Shown piece by piece: positions 9,068-17,359 of a stretch of DNA of 64,000 nucleotides (positions are counted from its first letter, which is position 1; each line of letters starts with the position of its first letter). A program made the translations under genes and the position numbers. This DNA is from RGIG9060 sp045645985 (GTDB lineage: Bacteria; Spirochaetota; Spirochaetia; Treponematales; Treponemataceae): NCBI GenBank assembly GCA_045645985.1, contig JAZRJV010000026.1, forward strand, positions 1 through 64,000. Direction: 5' to 3'. Under the pieces are notes generated by a model. The model made no database searches. It was not told where the DNA came from and saw only the letters and a program-made list of their open reading frames with translations.

Positions 9068-9321
9068 AAAATAAAGCAAGATGAAATTTTGTAAATGCAG
9101 AAATTGATACAAAAATCGCATAACAATTATGTATTTAGCAGATTCGTACAAAAAATGCTCTCAGCCAAAATTGCCCCGCCTCGCTAGTGCTGCGCTTACG
9201 CTTGCAAGGCTTCGGCGTTTCAATTTTTGCTTACGCATTTTTTCAACAAATTTGCTAGTTCACATTTCTCTGCGATTTTTCACTCGATTTTGCGTTTACG
9301 CATTGGTTCTTGCTTTGTTTT
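9068..9321. repeat. long-hairpin dispersed repeat, copy 1
   Basis: About 254 bp, whose ends AAAATAAAGCAAGA and TCTTGCTTTGTTTT are near-perfect terminal inverted repeats. The palindromy continues inward (AAAAATCGCA pairs with TGCGATTTTT; AGCCAAAATTG region pairs with the CAATTTTTGCT region), so most of the element could fold into one imperfect hairpin. A second copy in the same orientation lies at 20954-21204. The open frame across it (9129-9446) is not a credible gene. Confidence 0.8.
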
Positions 9322-9463
9322 GGGTAAGTGGCATAGGATGGGCGGAGTTGTGTAAAAGCGAAATGAAAAAGGCATTGTGGACTGGGCTTGTTAAGTATCT
9401 ACGCAAAATATCACAGGTCTTGGAAAAGTCTAACGACTTTCGCTAATTTCGGAATCTTTCTAG

Positions 9464-9491
9464 AAGATGCTGAAACGAGTTCAGCATGATA
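9464..9491. repeat. short palindrome ATGCTGAA-ACGAG-TTCAGCAT
   Basis: An 8-bp perfect inverted repeat (about 9468-9488) in the AT-rich tail after repeat copy 1, before the terminator of the variable lipoprotein. The sequence resembles short intergenic palindromes that recur in treponemes, though only this copy was found in the window. Confidence 0.4.
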
Positions 9492-9510
9492 TAATTTGCA
9501 CTTTTTAGAA

Positions 9511-9554
9511 AAAAAAATCCCCGGCGAAGATTTTTTTTTGAAACTTCGTCGGGA
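9511..9554 (-). terminator. terminator of the FGE-like lipoprotein gene
   Basis: On the minus strand CCCGACGAAG pairs with CTTCGCCGGG (one mismatch) and a run of T follows. It lies 25 bases after the stop codon at 9580. Confidence 0.75.
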
Positions 9555-9579
9555 ATAAAGATTTTATGACAAGAATAAA

Positions 9580-10725
9580 TTATTGTGCTAATGCTGAACG
9601 CACAACACGGAAACCAATGTAGTAGCCGCGACTGCCAGGGCTGTTGTTGAAACGGTAAGAAACCGCACAGTAGTTAGAATAGTCGCTCCAACCACCACCG
9701 CGATAGACGCGGCGAGACCCAGCCGAAGTACCAGTTGGGTCGCTGCCTCCTTCTGTTTCTGCATCGTAACGGCTTGTATGCCAGTTCCAGCACCATTCCA
9801 TTACATTTCCACTCATATCATATAAGCCAAATGCATTTGCCTTCTTTGTTCCTACTTCGTGAGTTTTACTACTTGAAATATCATAGTGCCATGCGTATTC
9901 GCCTAATTTATTTTCATCACTTGTTCCACTGTATGTTAAACTATCTACTGTATTGTCTCCGGCACGGGCAGCATATTCCCATTCTGCTTCCGTTGGTAAA
10001 CGATAACCATTTGCATTCCAATCACATACTACTGCATTCCATGTGCTATCAGTTAATGTTGGTACTGTTCCCCATTTACTTGGGTCTGTGTTACCACTTA
10101 TGCTATAACATGGTGTAAGTCCTTCTGCCACAGAGCGTTTATTACAATATACAAGGGCATCATACCAACATACATAATATGCTGGATAGTTATCGCCATC
10201 TCCATAACTTGAACTTGGGAAATCACTTCCTGTATAACTACAATATTTTTCATATTCTGCTTGGGTTACTTCATATTTTCCCATGTAAAATGATTTTGTT
10301 ATTGTTACTTGGTGTGGTTTGTTATCGCCATAACCTTTCTCACTTCCCATTTGGAATTTTCCTGCTGGTATTAACACCATTTCTCGCATACCGCATACAC
10401 ATATACTGTCTATATATGTATGTTCAGTTTTGTCGGTTATTTCTGTTTTTTCATATTCGCAAATTGTACATGTTGCTTTTCTCTCGCCTTTTTCTGTGCA
10501 AGATGCTTCTTTAGTTACTTTCCAGTCGCCAAAGGTGTGTTTTGCTTTATCGCTTACTTCTGTTGTGTGTTCGCAAGTTGCGGCGTGCCAATGGTAAGTT
10601 GCATCTTTTGACCATGAATCTGAAAATTCGTGTTCGTGGGCTGGTTCTGGGTCTTTACAGCCTGTAAATCCTATCATGCTAATTGATAACAATAAAATTA
10701 GTAAACTGAGATTTAGTTTTTTCAT
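9580..10725 (-). CDS. FGE/SUMF1-fold surface lipoprotein, probable DGR target
   Basis: A 381-residue predicted surface lipoprotein. Signal sequence and lipobox MIGFTGC (Cys23) are followed by a His/Cys-rich region (about 33-112) with repeated HTFGDW and ATCTICEYEK units. Next comes a formylglycine-generating-enzyme-like domain starting MVLIPAGKFQMGSEKG and YMGKYEVTQAEYEKY, with MSGNVMEWCWNWH and the ending RGGGWSDYSNYCAVSYRF...GFRVVR. This is the C-type-lectin fold of Treponema TvpA-type variable proteins. In the last ~35 codons nearly all surface-position codons are NNC or NNT (agc gac tat tct aac tac ...) and local GC content is far higher than around it, as expected of a mutagenised variable region. 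One of the two FGE Cys positions appears replaced, so an enzymatic role is unlikely. RBS is AAGGAG; -10 TATAAT at 10767-10772. Confidence 0.8.
   Translation of the reverse strand: MKKLNLSLLILLLSISMIGFTGCKDPEPAHEHEFSDSWSKDATYHWHAATCEHTTEVSDKAKHTFGDWKVTKEASCTEKGERKATCTICEYEKTEITDKTEHTYIDSICVCGMREMVLIPAGKFQMGSEKGYGDNKPHQVTITKSFYMGKYEVTQAEYEKYCSYTGSDFPSSSYGDGDNYPAYYVCWYDALVYCNKRSVAEGLTPCYSISGNTDPSKWGTVPTLTDSTWNAVVCDWNANGYRLPTEAEWEYAARAGDNTVDSLTYSGTSDENKLGEYAWHYDISSSKTHEVGTKKANAFGLYDMSGNVMEWCWNWHTSRYDAETEGGSDPTGTSAGSRRVYRGGGWSDYSNYCAVSYRFNNSPGSRGYYIGFRVVRSALAQ
9598..9702 (-). other. candidate DGR variable region (VR)
   Basis: Encodes RGGGW...GFRVVR at the end of the FGE-like domain. The candidate variable codons read agc, gac, tat, tct, aac, tac, tac, ttc, aac, aac, agc, agt, ggc, tac, tac. 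All could arise from AAC/AAT template codons by adenine substitution. No template repeat or reverse transcriptase is visible in the window. Confidence 0.65.
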
Positions 10726-10766
10726 AAAATTTATCTCCTTATTTGTTGTATAAATTTCATTTTACA

Positions 10767-10772
10767 TTATAT
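10767..10772 (-). promoter_or_regulatory. -10 box of the FGE-like lipoprotein gene
   Basis: On the minus strand TATAAT lies about 42 bases upstream of the ATG, within a short leader that carries AAGGAG. The -35 region is weak. Confidence 0.5.
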
Positions 10773-10926
10773 CACAGAAATATCCAACTAAAAAGTATTT
10801 TTTAAGTTTTGCAAGATTTTTATAAAAATTTTTCTTCAAAATTTATTTAAAACTCATTTTTCTCTTGATAATAAAGGTGTACGGAAAATTTGTCATGCAC
10901 GAAAATTTATTATTTGGAGAAAAAAA

Positions 10927-11835
10927 ATGGATAACGAACAAATTGAAACTCAAATAAATCGTAATTATAAGGACTCAGTTTTTGTAGACTTATTCGCCCA
11001 CGATAAAACAGCAAAGGAAAATTTTATTTCATTGTACAACGCCTTGCATGGAACAAATCTCGACGCAGAAACTACGGAAATTCAACCAGTGATGATTGAA
11101 GAAGTTCTTTACATGAAGTATTACAACGATGTGGCCATGTTAGTTGACGGAAAAATCGTTGTCATGATTGAACATGTCGCAAGCTAACGCTTGCTATCAA
11201 GAATGTACTCTATATTCTAGTTTGTACATTCTTGCAACTTCTCCCCGAACGAAAGAAGTTTAAAAAAATAATAAGTGCAGAAAAAATGTAGCCAAAAAAG
11301 AACAAAACGAAGCCTTGACGAACGAAGTGAGGAACCGCGAGTTTTGGGATTTTTTGGCGAGAATTTTTTCTGGTATAATTTATCTTTGTAAAATTTTGTA
11401 GAGCCCCTTGAAATATCTGTAAAAGTGATTAATATTAATGTAGATAAGAAAAATCCGATTTTACAGCATTGCAAAGTTCTAAATGAATATTCTGAATTTA
11501 TCGAACAAGTTAAATTCAATATCGATCACAAAATTCCAGACCCTTTTACAAAGGCGATAAAACAATCTAGCAAAAACGGATTTTTAAGCGATTACCTACA
11601 ACGAAAATCAACGGAGGTTCAAAACATGCTTTTAATGGAATACGATTACGCTACTGACATAGAAGTTCAACGAGAAGAAGCCTTCGAAAAAGGTGTTAAT
11701 AAAGGTTTGCAGCAAGGTTCTCAACAAGCAAAAATCGAAACTGCTAAAAATATGCTCAAAGATAATCTAGATATTCAAACTATTCTTAAATACACAGGTC
11801 TGTCCATAGAAGAGATAAAATCTTTAGCAAAATAA
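10927..11835 (+). pseudogene. broken Rpn-family nuclease (PD-(D/E)XK transposase-like) gene
   Basis: The N-terminal part (10927-11174) encodes NRNYKDSVFVDLFAHDKTAKENFISLYNALHGTNL through VAMLVDGKIVVMIEH, the start of an Rpn / recombination-promoting nuclease. It then runs into foreign sequence and a stop at 11187. The C-terminal part resumes near 11396 (EPLEISVKVININVDKKNP) and ends 11835 with a Gln-rich tail (EEAFEKGVNKGLQQGSQQ) typical of the family. About 90 middle residues are lost and replaced by about 220 bp of hairpin-rich DNA. The fragment from 11425 is only a remnant. RBS of the first part is GGAG. Confidence 0.75.
11175..11395. repeat. hairpin-rich insertion inside the Rpn gene
   Basis: Three successive perfect hairpins occupy the left half: GCAAGC-TAAC-GCTTGC (11179-11194), AAGAATGTAC/GTACATTCTT (11199-11233) and AACTTCT/AGAAGTT (11236-11260). 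A segment rich in short GC patches (CGAACGAAGTGAGG, ACCGCGAG) follows. The third hairpin resembles ACTCCGCCCC...GAACGAAAAAAGTT at about 23787-23818. Confidence 0.55.
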
Positions 11836-11875
11836 ATTTCACGCTCTAGTACAACAAAAGAACTTCGCAAAAATT

Positions 11876-13219
11876 TTAAAGATTATACTCTTCAAGCTTT
11901 CTATGCAAAGTTTTTCTTCCAATTTGCAAAATGTCGGCTGTTTTGCTTTTATTACCGTTGTTTGCAGCGAGATTTTCGGTAATGATGATTTTTTCGGCTT
12001 CTTCCATTGAAATACCAAGAGGAATTTTTATGCTTTCTGATTCATTTCCAGTTGCAATTCCTGGAGGTAAATCTTCAACTGAAATAATATTTCCTTGGCA
12101 CATAACAACTGCGCTTTCTATACAATTTTTTAACTGACGGATATTTCCTGGCCAATCGTAGTTGTACAAAATTGAACGAGTTTTGTTATCAATTCCTTCA
12201 ATATTTTTTCCATTTTCTTTTGCATAAGTTTTAATAAAATCGGCAACAAGCAAAGGGATATCTTCTTTTCGGTCCCGTATAGGCGGAACTTCAATATGAA
12301 CAACATTCAAGCGATAATATAAATCTTCTCTAAAATTTCCCTTTTTAATTTCTTCCAAAAGATTTTTGTTTGTAGCGGCAACAACTCTCACATCAACTTC
12401 GATAGTTTCTTCACCACCTACTCGTTCAAATTTTTTATCTTGTAAAACTCTAAGAAGTTTTATCTGAACATTTTGATTTATTTCACCAATTTCATCTAAA
12501 AAAATTGTTCCACCGTTGGCAAGTTCAAATCGTCCCCGCTTTCGAGCAACCGCGCCAGAAAAAGAGCCTTTTTCGTGACCAAAAAGTTCGCTTTCAAGCA
12601 AAGTTTCTGTTAAAGCAGCACAATGTACGCGAATAAGTGGTTTTTCCTTTCTTGAAGATAGATTATGAATTGCGTTTGCAATAAGTTCCTTTCCTACACC
12701 ACTTTCACCTGTAACTAAAACAGAAGCTTTTGAATCAGCAACTCTTTTTATCATGTCAAACACTTTTTGCATCTGGGGGCTTTTTCCAATAATTGATTCA
12801 AAAACTTTTTTTCCATTTAATTCTTCTTGCAAATGTCTGTGTTGTAAAGAAAGTTCTCTGCCTTGCAAAGCTCGTTTTACAATTAAAGTAAGTCGGTCAA
12901 GATTAAGTGGTTTTGTTAAAAAATCATAAGCGCCAAGGCGCATTGCATCAACTGCACTATCGATACTTCCATGTCCTGTCAAAACGATAACTGGAACACC
13001 AGGATTTTCAGAAAGGATTTTTTGCATAACTTGTTCACCGGTAACTTCTGGCATTCGTAAATCTGTAATTACAAGGTCGATATCACCTTTTGCAAAAAGT
13101 TCAAGCCCAACTTTACCATTTTCTGCAAGAACAGTATTGTATCCTTCCATTTCTAATGAAGCAGAAAGTCCTTGTCGAATATTTTTTTCATCATCAATAA
13201 TCAAAATATTAAATTTCAT
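11876..13219 (-). CDS. NtrC-family sigma-54-dependent response regulator
   Basis: A 447-residue regulator. The receiver domain (1-120) has D9/D10, phospho-acceptor D53 (VITDLRMP) and the FLTKPL lysine. The AAA+ domain (about 145-380) has Walker A GESGVGKE, the sigma-54-contact loop as GSFSGA (consensus GAFTGA), GGTIFLDEIGE as Walker B, and an arginine-finger region. The C-terminus is a Fis-type helix-turn-helix (NKSKTADILQIGRKTLHRKLEEYNL). It activates sigma-54 RNA polymerase. The cognate kinase gene lies 21 bases upstream in the same operon. T. pallidum has a similar pair (annotated atoC/atoS, from memory). A sigma-54 promoter in this window (26729) is a possible target. Confidence 0.93.
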   Translation of the reverse strand: MKFNILIIDDEKNIRQGLSASLEMEGYNTVLAENGKVGLELFAKGDIDLVITDLRMPEVTGEQVMQKILSENPGVPVIVLTGHGSIDSAVDAMRLGAYDFLTKPLNLDRLTLIVKRALQGRELSLQHRHLQEELNGKKVFESIIGKSPQMQKVFDMIKRVADSKASVLVTGESGVGKELIANAIHNLSSRKEKPLIRVHCAALTETLLESELFGHEKGSFSGAVARKRGRFELANGGTIFLDEIGEINQNVQIKLLRVLQDKKFERVGGEETIEVDVRVVAATNKNLLEEIKKGNFREDLYYRLNVVHIEVPPIRDRKEDIPLLVADFIKTYAKENGKNIEGIDNKTRSILYNYDWPGNIRQLKNCIESAVVMCQGNIISVEDLPPGIATGNESESIKIPLGISMEEAEKIIITENLAANNGNKSKTADILQIGRKTLHRKLEEYNL

Positions 13220-13240
13220 TTTTTCTAGACAATCTCCATT

Positions 13241-14443
13241 TTAAATTATACTTGTTAAAAGTCGTTTTTCGCTTTGTGGAATTGGCAAAGTGATGGTAAA
13301 AGTTGTTCCCTTGTTTACAAAAGATTCAACTTCGATATCGCCGCCAAACTCTTTTATCACTTTGTAAACCATTGTCAAACCAAGACCTGTTCCTGTGGCT
13401 TTTGTTGTAAAATAAGGCTCAAAAACTCTCGAAGCAGTTTGTTCATCCATTCCGATTCCAGTGTCTGAAACACAAATTGCATATTTCTCGCCAATAATTT
13501 TAGTTGAAATAAGCAATTCTCCGCCACCGTCCATGGCAACTATAGCATTTTGAACCAAATTTATCAGTACTTGTTTGAAAAGTTTTTCATCAAGCAAAAT
13601 TTTAGGTGAATTTTCTAAAAAATCCGTTTTCAATTTAATATTTTTTTCTTCAAGTTCGGGCTTAAAAAATTCAGCATAGGAATTTAACAACTTTACAGGA
13701 TTTTCTGGAATCAATTCTGCAGAAATTGGACGAACTGCAAACAAAAAATCTACAATAATATTGTTCAATCTATCAATTTCTTGATTTACAATTTCAAGGT
13801 AGTTTTCTAAAAATTTTTCATCTGGAAGTTTTTCATCAGAATTTCTTGCTTTGGAAATTGCCTTTTGCAAAAGTTGAATATAAATACTGATGCTTCCAAG
13901 TGGATTTTTGATTTCGTGAGCAACACTTGCGGCCAAATTTGTTAAACTTGCAAGATTTTCCATTCGATGAAGCAAAGTTTCCTGATTTCGCTTTTCGGTA
14001 ATATCATCAATTTTGATAATCGAACCAGAAAGTTGCTTATTTTGCACAAGTGGCATCAAACTGATATTTAAAAATCGAGTAGCTCCAGCGGGAGTTTTTG
14101 TAACAAATTCTTCACTTATATTGATTTTTTTTTCTTTACTTGCGTTTTTCAAAAATAAAGAAATATCTTCATCATCAACAAAGTTCCAAACTTCATCATC
14201 AAAACTTGAATCTTGCTGTTTAATTTCATAATATCGTGAAGTTAAAGGCAAAAATCTTTCACCAGCCTTATTGGATTGCAAAAGTTTCCAGTTTTTATCG
14301 CAAATAACTAAGCCTGTACTTAAACTTTCGATTACAGAAAGCAAAGATTCATTTTCTTCCACAAGTTGATTAAAAACATTTTGAACTTGGTCAGGAGAAA
14401 GTTTTGAGATTTTGTTGCTAATTCTTTTTACTAATGCTTTCAT
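13241..14443 (-). CDS. NtrB-like PAS sensor histidine kinase (soluble)
   Basis: A 400-residue kinase without membrane segments, so it probably senses a cytoplasmic signal. It has an N-terminal PAS region (about 30-150), HisKA with the phospho-acceptor H176 in AASVAHEIKNPLG, and a HATPase domain with N-box LVQNAIVAMDGGG, G1 DTGIGMDE and G2 TGTGLGLTMVYKV. It would phosphorylate the adjacent NtrC-like regulator. The ATG at 14443 follows the holB-like stop after about 11 bases, within a minus-strand run that also includes cvpA and murG. Confidence 0.92.
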   Translation of the reverse strand: MKALVKRISNKISKLSPDQVQNVFNQLVEENESLLSVIESLSTGLVICDKNWKLLQSNKAGERFLPLTSRYYEIKQQDSSFDDEVWNFVDDEDISLFLKNASKEKKINISEEFVTKTPAGATRFLNISLMPLVQNKQLSGSIIKIDDITEKRNQETLLHRMENLASLTNLAASVAHEIKNPLGSISIYIQLLQKAISKARNSDEKLPDEKFLENYLEIVNQEIDRLNNIIVDFLFAVRPISAELIPENPVKLLNSYAEFFKPELEEKNIKLKTDFLENSPKILLDEKLFKQVLINLVQNAIVAMDGGGELLISTKIIGEKYAICVSDTGIGMDEQTASRVFEPYFTTKATGTGLGLTMVYKVIKEFGGDIEVESFVNKGTTFTITLPIPQSEKRLLTSII

Positions 14444-14454
14444 TTTCTAAAAAA

Positions 14455-15672
14455 TTATCCAATCAATTCACCTGCAAGATTTTCTAAAGCAGCCACAGGA
14501 TTTTGATTAAAAATCGTTACATTTTCATAGCATTTTTTTATGGCTTTTAATAGAACTTGCTGTTTTTCGGCAAATAAAATATCATTTTTTGTAAAATTTT
14601 CGGTTTTGAGTCGTTCTTTTCCAACAGCAAAAAAATTATTCAAAAAGATTGATAAAATCACTCGAGGTTCAAATTGATTTGCTTCTTTTGAAATTGCATC
14701 AATTTTTGGAAAAATTCCTTGATTAATCGAAGTTAAAAACTGATTTGACAATTCCATAATCTTTTCTTTTGAAACTGGCAAAAATCCACACAAATATTCG
14801 TTGATGTTATTTCCTTCATCATGAAAAACTCTAGAAATCACATCTTTATTTTGGTCTGGCGTTCTTTCAATAAAAGGATAAGTTCTAACTCGAGATAAAA
14901 TCGTTGGCATTACAGCGCCCCGTTTCGAAGTTGTTAAAATGAACAAAGTATCTGCTGGTGGTTCTTCCAAAATTTTTAACAAAGCATTTCTAACTGTTTC
15001 TAACATTCTGTCTGCGTTTTCGATGATTAAAACTTTTTTTCCGCTAGAAGTTGTAAATCTTGCCCAACTAGAAGCGTTACGAATATGAGAAACTGGCACA
15101 GAATCATACATAAAAGAACTTTCTAATTTTTCACATTGAGTTAAAAGATTTTCTGCGTTCTTTTTGATTTTTTCGATGTCGCCTAATTTTTCGATAGGTC
15201 GAAGTGGGTCAAATTCTTCTAAAAGTTCATCAATACTTTGAATGTAAGGTGAAATTTTAGAAACTTTATCGTCCCCTTCGTAAAAAACTGGATTAAATCG
15301 AGAAGTTAATTTTCTAACACTTCTTACAAACAAATAATTTGTAGGAATCCTAAATTGAGAATTTGTTTCGATGGCTCGGATGTATGTATCTTTTGCAGCC
15401 GCAATTTCTAGCGTACAATCCCGAGGGCCAGTGATTAAAACATCGGTACTTGTAAGGGATTTGTGTTTTAAGCAAGAAGAACAAGTACACATCCAAGCCC
15501 CTTTTTTATTGCCTTCTGCTTTACAAGATAAAATTCGAGCAAGTTCCAAAGCCGCAGTTAATTTTCCAGTTCCAATAGGACCAGAAAACAAAAGCGAATT
15601 TGGAAGCATGTTTTTGTATATATCTTCAATTAAAAGTTTAGATGTATTTTGATAGAGTAAATTCTCAAACAT
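14455..15672 (-). CDS. holB: DNA polymerase III delta-prime-like clamp-loader subunit
   Basis: A 405-residue AAA+ protein of the DnaX/HolB family. Walker A is GPIGTGKL (about 31-38); a Cys cluster CTCSSCLKH follows; KVLIIENADRM is the Walker B region; NALLKILEEPPADTLFILTTSK and LSRVRTYPF match the sensor and SRC-like arginine finger. Delta-prime helps open and load the sliding clamp. The Walker A is better kept than in many delta-prime subunits, so ATP binding is possible. The large middle section (about 100-200) is unusual. It overlaps cvpA by 8 bases. Confidence 0.8.
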   Translation of the reverse strand: MFENLLYQNTSKLLIEDIYKNMLPNSLLFSGPIGTGKLTAALELARILSCKAEGNKKGAWMCTCSSCLKHKSLTSTDVLITGPRDCTLEIAAAKDTYIRAIETNSQFRIPTNYLFVRSVRKLTSRFNPVFYEGDDKVSKISPYIQSIDELLEEFDPLRPIEKLGDIEKIKKNAENLLTQCEKLESSFMYDSVPVSHIRNASSWARFTTSSGKKVLIIENADRMLETVRNALLKILEEPPADTLFILTTSKRGAVMPTILSRVRTYPFIERTPDQNKDVISRVFHDEGNNINEYLCGFLPVSKEKIMELSNQFLTSINQGIFPKIDAISKEANQFEPRVILSIFLNNFFAVGKERLKTENFTKNDILFAEKQQVLLKAIKKCYENVTIFNQNPVAALENLAGELIG

Positions 15673-16186
15673 TAAACTTCCCTAAATTATTTAAATAATT
15701 TAAAGCAATATTCAATGAACCTTTAAGAGATTCTGTGTTTACAAAAATTGGTAAGATTTTACTTGCAAAAAAACTTTTTGACAACAATTCTGATAAATCA
15801 AAAAATGGTTGAACAATAAGAATTACACAAAAAACTCCAACAATCAACAATCCTTCTGCTAATCCCCAGAAAAAACCAAGTGCTTTATCTAAGCCACCCA
15901 TGATTTCGCCTGAAAAAAGTGATTTTATCAAAACTTGAATCAATTTCATCAAAAGGAATGAAAAAATGAAAATTATTAAAAATGAAATTATTGTTGTTAA
16001 ATATGGAACATTTATATATTTTGCAACAAAAACATCTAACTGTGGTGCAAAAAACACACCAAGCAAAATTCCAACAATAAAAGAAGCCTTTCCAAAAAAA
16101 CTAGCCACAAATCCTTTAATTACAGCCATCAAAACACAAGCTATAATAACAATGATAAAAATTAAATCGATAAATGCAATGGTCAT
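15665..16186 (-). CDS. cvpA: CvpA family membrane protein
   Basis: A 173-residue protein with four hydrophobic segments (about 3-21, 28-50, 63-85, 103-127) and the family pattern FIDLIFIIVIIACVLMAVIKGFVASFFGKASFIVGILLG at its start. CvpA proteins sit in the inner membrane; in E. coli the family was linked to colicin V production and envelope stress. The ATG follows the murG stop by one base, with GGGGGAA inside the murG end as ribosome-binding site. It overlaps the holB-like gene by 8 bases. Confidence 0.85.
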   Translation of the reverse strand: MTIAFIDLIFIIVIIACVLMAVIKGFVASFFGKASFIVGILLGVFFAPQLDVFVAKYINVPYLTTIISFLIIFIFSFLLMKLIQVLIKSLFSGEIMGGLDKALGFFWGLAEGLLIVGVFCVILIVQPFFDLSELLSKSFFASKILPIFVNTESLKGSLNIALNYLNNLGKFNV

Positions 16187-16187
16187 A

Positions 16188-17357
16188 TTATTCCCCCATT
16201 TCTAAAATTTTATTAAAAATAATATCAGCAATTTTTATTGCTGGTTTTTCACTTCCACAAAGATTTTTACAGGATTCTATCATATTTTTGCGTTTTTGTT
16301 CAGATAAAACTTCTGTCATTGTTTGTAAAAAAACTTCGTCAGTTAAATTTTCTGAATCAAGATTTATTGCACAACCTTTTTTCTCAAAATATTTTGCATT
16401 TTCAACTTGGTCGCCACGAGAACCTGCCACAGAAAGCGGAATTAAAACCATAGGTTTATATTGAACAACGGCTTCCCAAAGTGAATTTGCTCCAGAACGA
16501 GAAAGAATTACATCAGCACAAGCCATAACATCAGCCATTTGCGAATAAATAAATTCAAATGGATAATAATCTGGATGAGATACATCTACAAAATAATCTT
16601 GTTTTTTTCCAGTTTGATGAATAACGATAAAATTTTTGCAAAGTTCTTCTAAATTTTTCCAAACCAAAAGATTTATTTGTTTTGCGCCTAAACTTCCACC
16701 AACAACCAACAAAATCGGCTTTTGTAAATTTGAATTTTCAATAATTGTTGAAGAATTTTCTTTTGATGAAAAAACAAATTCCAAACCTTTATTTTTGTCA
16801 GCGTTATAAAAAATCGGACGAACAGGATTTCCAGTTACAATGGTTTTTTCTTGAATACTTGCGTGAAGTTTTGTTTTAGTTTCTTCATAAGATACCAAAA
16901 GTTTTTCTGCAACTTTAAGATTAAGTCGAGTTGCCAACCCAGTTGAAAAATCGCATTCGTGAGTAAAAACTGGAATTTTTAACAATTTAGCAGCATAACA
17001 AGAAGGAACGCTTACAAATCCGCCTTTAGAAAAAACAACTAATGGTTTTAATTTTGCAAGTTGAAAAAAAGCACAAATAAATCCTGCAGCGATTTTGAAA
17101 AGGTCGATAAAATTCTGAAAAGAAAAATATCGTCGTAACTTTCCGCAAGGAATGCCAATAAATTTATCTACACTTCCACTTTTTTCAACTAGATTTTTGT
17201 CCATTCCTTTTGAGCTACCAATCCACACGATTTTTACATCAAGGGAATTTCCATCAATCTTTGTTGAATTTATTTTTTCTTTTAGTTCATCTACAACAGC
17301 AAGTCCTGGATAGATATGTCCACCAGTTCCCCCACCAGTAAAAACTACAGTTTTCAT
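16188..17357 (-). CDS. murG: MurG, lipid II-forming GlcNAc transferase
   Basis: A 389-residue GT28 enzyme that transfers GlcNAc from UDP-GlcNAc to lipid I at the inner face of the membrane, giving lipid II. Seen: N-terminal GGGTGGHIYPGLAVVDEL, FTHECDFSTGLATRLN, the acceptor-side VVGGSLGAKQIN, and the C-domain LSRSGANSLWEAVVQYKPMVLIPL that binds UDP-GlcNAc. Length is slightly above the typical ~360, mostly from an insert near residues 190-215. It is tightly packed between the ankyrin gene (two-base gap) and cvpA (one-base gap). Confidence 0.95.
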   Translation of the reverse strand: MKTVVFTGGGTGGHIYPGLAVVDELKEKINSTKIDGNSLDVKIVWIGSSKGMDKNLVEKSGSVDKFIGIPCGKLRRYFSFQNFIDLFKIAAGFICAFFQLAKLKPLVVFSKGGFVSVPSCYAAKLLKIPVFTHECDFSTGLATRLNLKVAEKLLVSYEETKTKLHASIQEKTIVTGNPVRPIFYNADKNKGLEFVFSSKENSSTIIENSNLQKPILLVVGGSLGAKQINLLVWKNLEELCKNFIVIHQTGKKQDYFVDVSHPDYYPFEFIYSQMADVMACADVILSRSGANSLWEAVVQYKPMVLIPLSVAGSRGDQVENAKYFEKKGCAINLDSENLTDEVFLQTMTEVLSEQKRKNMIESCKNLCGSEKPAIKIADIIFNKILEMGE

Positions 17358-17359
17358 AA

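Noticed and set aside
9129..9446. 105-codon plus-strand frame upstream of ileS
   Set aside because: It is simply the open frame through the hairpin repeat; copy 2 (21015-21224) gives a different, diverged product with no conserved start or ribosome-binding site.
11217..11519. 100-codon minus-strand frame across the broken Rpn gene
   Set aside because: Spans the inserted hairpins and the antisense of the Rpn remnant; no family resemblance or ribosome-binding site.
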